Positions 1-5,271 of a DNA stretch of 5,318 bases are shown piece after piece. The position numbers and the translations under genes were made by a program. The stretch's first letter is position 1, and each line of letters begins with the position of its first letter. The notes below the pieces were generated by a model. It did no database searches. It was not told the origin of the DNA and saw only the letters and a program-made list of their open reading frames with translations. This DNA comes from Tannerellaceae bacterium (GTDB taxonomy: Bacteria; Bacteroidota; Bacteroidia; Bacteroidales; Tannerellaceae), in the NCBI GenBank assembly GCA_031276545.1, contig JAISMW010000049.1:1-5318 (forward strand), read 5' to 3'.

Positions 1-96
1 AATCTGAAGAAAATGATGCAAAAACTCAAAGAAGAGTTTTTGCGGATTATTTTTCGTCTGTTTTTTCCACAAGATTTTTGCTGTGCTGCAGCTTGA
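1..96 (+). CDS. Possible 3' end of an upstream gene (partial, unidentified)
   Basis: The frame starting at base 1 is open for 31 codons and stops at TGA 94-96. The residues are lysine-rich and amphipathic at first (NLKKMMQKLKEEF), then hydrophobic and aromatic (FRLFF), and end in a Cys-Cys-Ala tail. This could be the C-terminus of a protein whose body lies to the left. A stop-free run of this length is also easily expected by chance, and a perfect 10-bp inverted repeat lies inside it at 18-43. I do not recognise the family and assign no function. The real gene, if there is one, may instead end before the window. Confidence 0.25.
   Translation, partial: NLKKMMQKLKEEFLRIIFRLFFPQDFCCAAA
18..43. 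terminator. Perfect 10-bp hairpin, possible terminator
   Basis: GCAAAAACTC (18-27) and GAGTTTTTGC (34-43) are perfect inverted repeats around a 6-base AAAGAA loop. On the plus strand the stem is followed by a T-rich but interrupted tail (ATTATTTTT at 46-54). On the minus strand the following bases are also T-rich. The A/T-rich stem with a GC base fits a weak intrinsic terminator in either direction, for example for a gene to the left or for readthrough from the peptidase gene. No uninterrupted U-run follows directly, so this is tentative. Confidence 0.35.
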
Positions 97-467
97 AAAA
101 GGAGTTAATAAGGACTGACTATTTATCTCACTTACAGAGGGTGGAGGACCCATGGATCATCCCCGCCATTTTTATTATTATCGACGACTGTTTTCGTCGC
201 CCCGGTTTATCCCCCGAATCCAAAGGGGAATACAGGCTGAATGCAGAGATGTACTACGATGGCTCTTCGCTTGTGACCACGGACAAAGATGGAATGGAAA
301 AGCCCCGACAATTATGACATCCTGCAGTGTGAGTCGTGGGGGAATGAGGGAAAGACCTCCCTCCTTATCAAAGAAGCTCTATCTGAATGATGACCTGCGC
401 TACGAACACCCCATTGACGAGGTGATACATTTTGAACTCGTCAAAGACTTTCCCCGATAGCAATCCC
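97..467. other. Spacer with no recognisable gene; possible decayed coding sequence
   Basis: Short open stretches succeed one another in different plus-strand frames. Frame 3 is open at 78-317 and frame 2 at 152-460. A short frame-1 ORF at 289-390 encodes 33 residues, MEWKSPDNYDILQCESWGNE at its start. Some of the predicted text looks protein-like (for example YEHPIDEVIHFELVKDFP near the end of frame 2, about 400-457). None has a ribosome-binding context, a clear promoter or a family I recognise. A gene broken by frameshifts is one reading and chance is another. No tRNA-like or rRNA-like sequence was noticed. Confidence 0.3.
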
Positions 468-500
468 TTGAGAGCTGCCGCACACAGCTTAAACTCTCAA
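468..500. repeat. Hairpin with loop sequence TGCCGCACACAG (copy 1)
   Basis: TTGAGAG (468-474) pairs with CTCTCAA (494-500). The 19-base loop contains TGCCGCACACAG at 476-487. The same 12 bases recur exactly at 532-543 inside the loop of the next hairpin. The stem is only 7 bp, so it would be weak on its own. The shared loop is what makes it notable. Confidence 0.5.
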
Positions 501-516
501 CTATTGCCCTCAACGG

Positions 517-560
517 AGAATGGAGGATTTATGCCGCACACAGTATAAATCCTCCATTCT
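517..560. repeat. Long perfect hairpin just downstream of the peptidase gene (copy 2 of the loop)
   Basis: AGAATGGAGGATTTAT (517-532) and ATAAATCCTCCATTCT (545-560) form a perfect 16-bp stem. The loop region 533-544 completes the second copy of TGCCGCACACAG (532-543). In the minus direction the stem begins 13 bases after the peptidase stop codon, so it would form near the 3' end of that mRNA. It could stabilise the transcript end or help termination, but no U-run follows on the minus strand. It is therefore not a canonical intrinsic terminator and could be a mobile or repetitive palindrome. Confidence 0.7.
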
Positions 561-583
561 TAATTTTCCATTCTCAATTCTCG
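549..583. repeat. Heptamer tandem repeat, ATTCTCA-like, five units
   Basis: Five consecutive 7-base units can be read: ATCCTCC, ATTCTTA, ATTTTCC, ATTCTCA and ATTCTCG. The first two overlap the right arm of the adjacent hairpin. The last two run into the peptidase gene, where they supply its TGA stop (574-576 on the minus strand) and its last codons. I recall similar ATTCTCA/AATTGAG low-complexity tracts in Bacteroides spacers; that recollection is not checked here. Confidence 0.65.
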
Positions 584-2067
584 CTGTTGGCTATCAGGAT
601 GGTCATCCAATAGAGCCACTGGGTGGCGGATTGGAGTATTTCGGGATTGATGGAATCGGGATGGTCCAGCGGGTGATGATAGTATCCGCCGCCGGCGGCA
701 CGCAGGTCGGCCACAGGGTATCCGGCTTTGGCAAATACAGCTCCGTCTGTGCGCGGGCGGGTGAGGTACGGACTGCTCTGCGTGCGGAGCCGGCGGTGTA
801 CGTAGCGGTTGTTGGCCTCCAGTAGGAAAGGTTCCAGTTGCGGCGACGAAGTGGCATACGAGGCGGCCAGGGCTTCTCCGGCTCCCATCTGTTCGAGATT
901 CAGGATGGCCTTCACTTTTTCTTTCGGTACAAGCGGGTGATCGATGTAGAAGGTGCTGCCCGTCAGTCCGGCCTCTTCTCCGTCCAGGCTCAGGAATAGG
1001 ATGCTGCGCTTGGGCTTTACGGCACATTCGGACAGCGCTTCGGCTACTCCAAGCAGGGCGGCGGTGGAGGCGTTGTTGTCGTTTGCACCGGCTATATGAT
1101 AGGGTATCATACCGAGGTGATCCAGATGCGCCGAAATCACCACGTATTCGTCCGCCAGTTTGGGGTCGCTTCCTTTCAGTATGCCCAGGATGTTTTTCCC
1201 CGTAGCATGAGGTTTGTAGGTAGACACCATTTTGATACGTGCCTTCTTGCCGGTATGGAAAGAAGCCGGCTTGAGGGTTTCGTATATGCTGCGGACGGTT
1301 TCCTTGTATGTTTTCCCCGTGCCGAGGAAAATATCTTCCACCACCGGTTCGGTGATATTGCAGTACACAAAGCCGGGATGATACAGGGCGTTAGGCCCCG
1401 GCACCCAGTAATAGAGCAGTCCGGCAGCTCCGTGTTCCACGGCGTTGGCCAGTTTGGTTTGATGCAGGGTATGCCTGTACCAGAGGGCAATGGAATCGGC
1501 GGAGCGGCTTCTGTTGGGCGTTTCGCCTTCGATAAGGACAATCTTTCCCTTCACGTCTATCCCCTTATAGTCGTCGTATCCCAGTTCGGGGGCCGATACG
1601 CCGAAGCCGGCATACACCACCTCGGCCGTGATGTCGCCGTTGCCGGAATAATTGCCGGCAAACCATCCGTCGGCCCAGGGGTAGGATTTAGGCACCCATA
1701 CGGTTTCCCGGCCTTTTCCTCCCTGCAGGGGGAAGAGTATCTCCATGGCGCTTCCCGCTTCTATTTCTACCGTAGGATGCGGATACTCCTGTATGTATCC
1801 TCCGTTGGGGCCGGCAGGCAACAGATTCCACCGGGCATAATAGTCTTTCACCGTTTCCACGGCTTTCGCCATACCTTCCGAGCCGGCGAGGCGTCCGCGC
1901 AGGGTGGTATCGGACAGTTGGCATACATATCCGAAAAGCTTGGCAGATGTGATGTACCGGTGCATGGCATCCAGATAAGCTCTTTCATCGGCAGCCGGCT
2001 GCGCCTGGGCAAACAGAACGGCGGATGCATACAGAAAACTTGCAATAAGCGATAATCCTTTTTTCAT
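574..2067 (-). CDS. Secreted M28-family zinc peptidase (aminopeptidase-like) with PA-type insert
   Basis: This 497-residue protein is a probable di-zinc exopeptidase that removes N-terminal residues from peptides in the periplasm or at the cell surface. Residues 1-22 form a signal peptide (MKK, hydrophobic core, AQA at 20-22) with no lipobox cysteine. The segment from about 145 to 285 resembles a protease-associated insert (GFGVSAP, KGKIVLIEG, HGAAGLLYY). The catalytic domain follows, with H314 and D316 (SAHLDHLG), D330 (GANDNNAS), E364 and E365 (DGEEAGL) and H464 (YYHHPLDHP). In M28 these are zinc ligands H, D, E and H plus the catalytic Glu. The usual ligand Asp of NLD is Glu392 here (NLEQMG). 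I chose ATG 2067 over the in-frame ATG at 2145 because only the later start begins with the signal peptide, and the upstream ATG would precede the likely promoter. The last codons lie in a heptamer repeat. The family is secure; the substrate is unknown. Confidence 0.95.
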   Translation of the reverse strand: MKKGLSLIASFLYASAVLFAQAQPAADERAYLDAMHRYITSAKLFGYVCQLSDTTLRGRLAGSEGMAKAVETVKDYYARWNLLPAGPNGGYIQEYPHPTVEIEAGSAMEILFPLQGGKGRETVWVPKSYPWADGWFAGNYSGNGDITAEVVYAGFGVSAPELGYDDYKGIDVKGKIVLIEGETPNRSRSADSIALWYRHTLHQTKLANAVEHGAAGLLYYWVPGPNALYHPGFVYCNITEPVVEDIFLGTGKTYKETVRSIYETLKPASFHTGKKARIKMVSTYKPHATGKNILGILKGSDPKLADEYVVISAHLDHLGMIPYHIAGANDNNASTAALLGVAEALSECAVKPKRSILFLSLDGEEAGLTGSTFYIDHPLVPKEKVKAILNLEQMGAGEALAASYATSSPQLEPFLLEANNRYVHRRLRTQSSPYLTRPRTDGAVFAKAGYPVADLRAAGGGYYHHPLDHPDSINPEILQSATQWLYWMTILIANSEN

Positions 2068-2096
2068 GAGAATAAAAATTTGTATTGTTTCGTTCG

Positions 2097-2132
2097 CAAA
2101 AATATGGTTTTTTCCGGTGGGAACCTCCAAAA
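2097..2132 (-). promoter_or_regulatory. Likely promoter of the M28 peptidase gene
   Basis: Read on the minus strand, TATTTTTG (2104-2097) matches the Bacteroidetes -7 consensus TAnnTTTG exactly. A TTTTG at 2132-2128 could serve as the -33 element. The gap to the -7 box is 23 bases, somewhat longer than the usual 19-21. Transcription would start near 2090, giving a short AT-rich leader of about 20-25 bases without a Shine-Dalgarno sequence, as is common in this phylum. This position also excludes the upstream ATG at 2145. Confidence 0.5.
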
Positions 2133-2136
2133 GCTC

Positions 2137-2148
2137 CGCTTGCAAGCG
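2137..2148. promoter_or_regulatory. Perfect 12-bp palindrome in the divergent spacer
   Basis: CGCTTGCAAGCG is perfectly self-complementary. It lies just upstream of the peptidase promoter's -33 region and about 40 bases upstream of the glycosidase -7 box. A dimeric regulator could bind here and affect both promoters, but nothing in the window encodes such a regulator. Function is inferred from position and symmetry alone. Confidence 0.35.
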
Positions 2149-2155
2149 ATAATAT

Positions 2156-2175
2156 GCAGCACATATACATGCTGC
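2156..2175. promoter_or_regulatory. Imperfect 20-bp palindrome, operator-like
   Basis: GCAGCACATATACATGCTGC is symmetric at 8 of 10 pairs, with perfect GCAGCA/TGCTGC outer arms. It covers the place where the -33 element of the GH3 promoter would be, and no good TTTG is found there. This fits an activator or repressor site for the glycosidase gene. It could also simply be a short RNA hairpin or chance. Confidence 0.4.
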
Positions 2176-2189
2176 AAGGAAAAATTAAA

Positions 2190-2197
2190 TACATTTG
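2190..2197 (+). promoter_or_regulatory. Likely -7 promoter element of the GH3 gene
   Basis: TACATTTG matches TAnnTTTG exactly and lies 40 bases before the ATG at 2238. Transcription would start a few bases downstream, leaving an AT-rich leader of roughly 30 bases with no Shine-Dalgarno sequence. No convincing -33 TTTG lies 19-21 bases upstream; an imperfect palindrome occupies that place, which suggests that the promoter may depend on an activator. Confidence 0.5.
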
Positions 2198-2237
2198 TGT
2201 AAATCAAATTCACTCAATTTTACATTAATTCAATCGT

Positions 2238-4877
2238 ATGAAAACAGGAATCTTTTTATGCACTCCGTTACTGGCAGGTATGTTTGCCGTCATGAGTGTG
2301 GCACAATCCGTGCCGTACAAAAATCCGAATCTCCCCGTCGAACAGCGGGTAAACGATCTGGTAGGGCGAATGACCCTGGAAGAGAAAGTAAGCCAGATGA
2401 TGAACAGCGCTCCGGCTATCGACTGGCTGGATATTCCGGCCTACGACTGGTGGAACGAATGTCTGCACGGCGTAGCCCGCGCCGGACTGGCCACGGTGTT
2501 TCCGCAGGCCATCGGGCTGGCCGCCACGTTCGACCGGGAAGCCATGCACGCTACCGCCCGGATCATCTCCGACGAGGCAAGGGCAAAATACCATCTGTCC
2601 GTTGCGCAAAACAGTAAAGCCATACCTCAGTACTACGGACTGACCTACTGGACGCCCAACATTAATATCTTCCGGGACCCCCGCTGGGGAAGGGGACAGG
2701 AAACGTACGGGGAAGATCCGTACCTGACCGGCGAAATGGGACTCGAATTTGTGAAAGGATTGCAGGGCAGCAACGATACCTACTTCAAGCTCATCGCCAC
2801 GGCCAAACATTACGCCGTACACAGCGGCCCGGAATACAACCGCCATACGTTCGATTCGCGTCCCTCCCTGTTCGATCTGCAGGATACCTACCTGACGGCT
2901 TTCGAAAAACTGATCAAAACGGGGAATGTCTATTCCGTGATGTGCGCATACAACCGTTTTGAAGGCGAACCCTGCTGCGGTAGCGACGAACTGCTGGTGG
3001 ATATCCTGAGGAAACAGTGGAATTTCGGAGGATACGTGGTGTCGGACTGCGGCGCCATCAATAATTTCTACCGCTCGCACAAGACTTCTAAAGATGCACC
3101 GGAAGCCGCCGCCGATGCTGTCCTGGCCGGCACCGACCTGGAGTGCGGATCGTCCTACCGGGCGCTGCTGGAAGCCGTAGGGAGAGGGGATATTTCGGAA
3201 GAGGAAATTGACGTATCGGTGAAGAGACTCTTTACCGCCCGGATGAAGCTGGGAATGTTCGACCCCGACAGCCTGGTGCCCTACAGCCGTATCCCCTATT
3301 CCGTGGTGAACTCGCCCGAAAGCCGGCAGCAATCGCTGGAGATGGCGCGTAAATCCATCGTCCTGCTGAAAAACGAGGGACAAACCCTGCCGCTGAAGAA
3401 AAATCTGAAAACCGTCGCCGTGGTAGGCCCCAATGCCGACAACCCCACCTGCCTGCTTGCCAATTACAACGGCTCGCCCTCCTACATCGTAACGCCTCTG
3501 GAAGGTATCCGGCAGAAAGCAGGCCGCAACACAAGGATTATATACGACCAGGCAACCGGACTGACCCACGATACGGTATCGGTTCCCCTGGATATTTCCG
3601 GCCAACTGAAAATAGACGGCAGGAGCGGCTACCGGGTGGAGTTCTTCGATAACAAAGGCTTCGAAGGACAGCCCCTGCGGACGGCCTACGAAAAGGAAAT
3701 CGACTTCTTCGGCACTGTGCAGCACCGCCAAACCGCCGGCCTGAAGCCCGGCAAACTGGGCGTCCGCTGGACTTCGGTCTATTCGCCGAAGAAAGACGGC
3801 GCCGTGTATTTCGAAATAACAGGCGACGACAGCGGATTCCGCCTCTTTGTGAACGACCAAAATGTGATGAACCGCTTCGGATATCAGGAGGCACGTGTGG
3901 AACATTACCGGCTGGACGTAAAGGCCGGCAGTACATACCGCCTGCGCTTTGAATTTTATCAGGAAAACGAGGGAGGCGGCGTGAGCCTGGCTACCGTAGA
4001 TCGGCGCAAAACCGACCTCGAGGCCTTGAAGGAAAAACTGAAACCGGCCGACGTCATTGTCTTTGTCGGTGGTATCTCTCCTTCGCTGGAAGGCGAGGAA
4101 ATGCCGGTCACCGTACCCGGATTCAACAAGGGAGACCGTACTCACATCAACCTCCCGGCCGTACAGACCGAAGCGCTGAAGGCGCTGAAGGAAACCGGCA
4201 AACCCGTCATCTTCGTGATGCTGACCGGCAGCGCCCTGGCTATCCGCTGGGAGAACGACAACCTGAACGCCATCCTGAACGCCTGGTACGGCGGACAGGA
4301 CGCCGGAACGGCGCTGGCCGATGTGCTGTTCGGCGACTACAACCCGGCCGGACGCCTGCCCGTTACGTTCTATGCCTCCGACAAGGATTTGCCCGACTAC
4401 GAAGATTACAGCATGAGAAACCGTACCTACCGCTACTTCACCGGCAAACCCCTCTATGCCTTCGGGCACGGACTGAGTTATACCGAGTTTACGTACTCCG
4501 ACCTGCAGGCGCCCGAAACAATTACCATCGGCGAAAATGCGCACGTCAGCGTAACGGTGAGCAACCGTGGAAGCCGCGACGGAGAAGAGGTGGTACAGCT
4601 CTACCTCTCGCATCCAGACATGAAAACCGTAGCGCCGGTACGCGCCCTGCAGGGTTTCCGGCGCATTGCACTGAAGGCCGGCGAATCCCGCCGTGTAGAG
4701 TTTGAACTGACGCCCGAAAACATGTCGGTAGTCGATGCCCTGGTACAGCGCAGCCTCCTCCCCGGAAGGATGCTTATCTCCGTAGGCGGAGGCCAGCCCG
4801 ACAGCGAAGCCCTGCAACAGCAGAAAGCCGTACAGAAAGAATCGCGGCTGGAAGGGCGCAAGCTGGTGCTGCAATAA
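2238..4877 (+). CDS. Secreted GH3 exo-glycosidase, probable beta-xylosidase type, with PA14 insert
   Basis: This 879-residue enzyme should release single sugars from the non-reducing ends of plant-derived oligosaccharides with retention of configuration. Residues 1-23 form a signal peptide (MKTG, hydrophobic core, SVAQ). The N-terminal barrel (about 33-340) carries WNECLHG (72-78), WGRGQETYGEDP (150-161), KH (190-191) and YVVSDCG (266-272) with likely nucleophile D270. The alpha/beta sandwich (about 365-750) is interrupted by a PA14 domain (about 462-590, with GDDSGFRLFVND), a fold often involved in carbohydrate binding or active-site shaping. The likely acid/base is E618 in SPSLEGEE, by analogy with fungal Xyl3A. 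A fibronectin type III-like domain (about 768-850) closes the protein. The motifs resemble the beta-xylosidase branch more than BglX beta-glucosidases, but beta-glucosidase or alpha-L-arabinofuranosidase activity remains possible. It looks intact. The start is the only one giving a signal peptide. It is divergent from the peptidase gene, and no SusC/D is in view. Confidence 0.97.
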   Translation: MKTGIFLCTPLLAGMFAVMSVAQSVPYKNPNLPVEQRVNDLVGRMTLEEKVSQMMNSAPAIDWLDIPAYDWWNECLHGVARAGLATVFPQAIGLAATFDREAMHATARIISDEARAKYHLSVAQNSKAIPQYYGLTYWTPNINIFRDPRWGRGQETYGEDPYLTGEMGLEFVKGLQGSNDTYFKLIATAKHYAVHSGPEYNRHTFDSRPSLFDLQDTYLTAFEKLIKTGNVYSVMCAYNRFEGEPCCGSDELLVDILRKQWNFGGYVVSDCGAINNFYRSHKTSKDAPEAAADAVLAGTDLECGSSYRALLEAVGRGDISEEEIDVSVKRLFTARMKLGMFDPDSLVPYSRIPYSVVNSPESRQQSLEMARKSIVLLKNEGQTLPLKKNLKTVAVVGPNADNPTCLLANYNGSPSYIVTPLEGIRQKAGRNTRIIYDQATGLTHDTVSVPLDISGQLKIDGRSGYRVEFFDNKGFEGQPLRTAYEKEIDFFGTVQHRQTAGLKPGKLGVRWTSVYSPKKDGAVYFEITGDDSGFRLFVNDQNVMNRFGYQEARVEHYRLDVKAGSTYRLRFEFYQENEGGGVSLATVDRRKTDLEALKEKLKPADVIVFVGGISPSLEGEEMPVTVPGFNKGDRTHINLPAVQTEALKALKETGKPVIFVMLTGSALAIRWENDNLNAILNAWYGGQDAGTALADVLFGDYNPAGRLPVTFYASDKDLPDYEDYSMRNRTYRYFTGKPLYAFGHGLSYTEFTYSDLQAPETITIGENAHVSVTVSNRGSRDGEEVVQLYLSHPDMKTVAPVRALQGFRRIALKAGESRRVEFELTPENMSVVDALVQRSLLPGRMLISVGGGQPDSEALQQQKAVQKESRLEGRKLVLQ

Positions 4878-4905
4878 GATAGGAAGCTCCGGTACAGTAA
4901 CGAAG

Positions 4906-4978
4906 GTGAACCTCTAAAAACCCCAAACTCTTTTTGCCTCTGTCGCAAACCTTGATTTTGGGATTTTTAGAGGTTCAC
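4906..4978. repeat. Hairpin with 22-bp arms downstream of the GH3 gene
   Basis: The arms 4906-4927 and 4957-4978 pair at 21 of 22 positions (single C-A mismatch at 4921/4963), starting GTGAACCTCTAAAAA and ending TTTTTAGAGGTTCAC. The 29-base loop holds a smaller stem, TTTGC (4933-4937) with GCAAA (4945-4949). It begins 28 bases after the GH3 stop, so it may form the 3' end of that mRNA. There is no U-run on either side, unlike an intrinsic terminator. A dispersed palindromic repeat or MITE-like remnant is an equal possibility; no target duplication is evident at the edges. Confidence 0.7.
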
Positions 4979-5099
4979 TGCATAACACGCAACCTCAAAT
5001 GCAGATTGATGGAGACAAGATAGGGTGGCTTTCCGGTGTCGCTCCCGCCTTAGGTCGGTGACCTAAGGTTATGAAGATGATGTCCCTGCGGGACTTTTC
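4979..5099. other. Non-coding spacer with two compact hairpins
   Basis: No gene is supported here. CCTTAGGTC (5048-5056) and GACCTAAGG (5060-5068) form a perfect 9-bp stem with a 3-base GGT loop. Fourteen bases later, GTCCC (5082-5086) and GGGAC (5090-5094) form a 5-bp stem with a TGC loop followed by TTTT (5095-5098), like a miniature terminator. The one ATG-started ORF (4999-5061, 20 codons) runs through the first hairpin and is probably chance. The paired hairpins may belong to a small RNA or a repeat family. Confidence 0.5.
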
Positions 5100-5222
5100 G
5101 TACAAAATTATACCGTGCATGGATGTTACATAGAGATAGAGGCTGCTTCCCTATGCGGGGAAGCAGCCTCTATCCATCTTTTTTACTCCGTTTGTTATAC
5201 TTTGCTCGGTATAGTTTTGTGC
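5100..5222. repeat. 20-bp inverted repeat enclosing the terminator
   Basis: GTACAAAATTATACCGTGCA (5100-5119) is repeated in inverse orientation at 5203-5222. As plus-strand RNA, 19 of 20 positions can pair, two of them as G-U wobbles (5101/5221 and 5108/5214), with one U-U mismatch (5116/5206). The interior holds the 17-bp terminator hairpin, so the whole is a nested 123-base structure. The right arm contains the TTTG of the next promoter's -33 box. It may be a small palindromic mobile element, a structured RNA, or a duplicated regulatory site; no target-site duplication is obvious. Confidence 0.55.
5135..5184 (+). terminator. Strong Rho-independent terminator
   Basis: A perfect 17-bp stem, GATAGAGGCTGCTTCCC (5135-5151) with its complement at 5158-5174, closes a 6-base TATGCG loop. 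CATC and then six T residues (5179-5184) follow. This is a textbook intrinsic terminator for plus-strand transcription. It would end GH3 readthrough, or a small transcript from 4979-5134, before the promoter of the next gene. The minus-strand side lacks a U-run, so it is directional. Confidence 0.9.
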
Positions 5223-5247
5223 ATTAAAAAAAGAATAAGCATCTTTG
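5216..5247 (+). promoter_or_regulatory. Bacteroidetes-type promoter for the gene leaving the window
   Basis: TTTG at 5216-5219 is separated by exactly 20 bases from CATCTTTG at 5240-5247, a one-base departure from TAnnTTTG, followed by CA. The spacing is the usual one for the phylum's -33/-7 promoters. It lies right after the intrinsic terminator and 24 bases before the ATG at 5272, so it probably opens a new transcription unit with a leader under 20 bases. Confidence 0.6.
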
Positions 5248-5271
5248 CAAAACCTCTGACAGTAATGCATT

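Noticed and set aside
468..583. CRISPR array or integron attC site
   Set aside because: Only two copies of a 12-base sequence are present with dissimilar flanks, and the heptamers have no spacers. There is no cas gene, integrase or attC core motif in the window.
1096..2055. A 319-codon plus-strand frame opposite the M28 peptidase gene
   Set aside because: It is in the same triplet register as the peptidase, so rare TTA/CTA/TCA use keeps it open. No signal peptide, motif or promoter supports it, whereas the minus-strand product has a full M28 active site.
2068..2145. N-terminal extension of the peptidase to the ATG at 2145
   Set aside because: The extra 26 residues would precede and bury the signal peptide, and the likely promoter lies inside the extension.
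2268..4874. An 868-codon open frame on the minus strand opposite the GH3 gene
   Set aside because: It uses exactly the same triplets as the GH3 gene, so its only possible stops are GH3 codons TTA, CTA and TCA. The GH3 gene avoids those codons after its second TTA (2268-2270), which ends the shadow. The open frame is explained by codon bias, and its protein shows no recognisable domain.
574..4877. A polysaccharide utilization locus or a new defence system centred on the gene pair
   Set aside because: There is no SusC/SusD, sensor-regulator, nuclease, toxin or mobile-element gene. A divergent peptidase and glycosidase are both well-known hydrolase families with intact ordinary motifs.
4999..5061. 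A 20-codon ORF starting MQIDGDKIGWLSG after the GH3 gene
   Set aside because: It is very short, has no ribosome-binding or promoter context, and ends inside a perfect hairpin, so it is probably chance.
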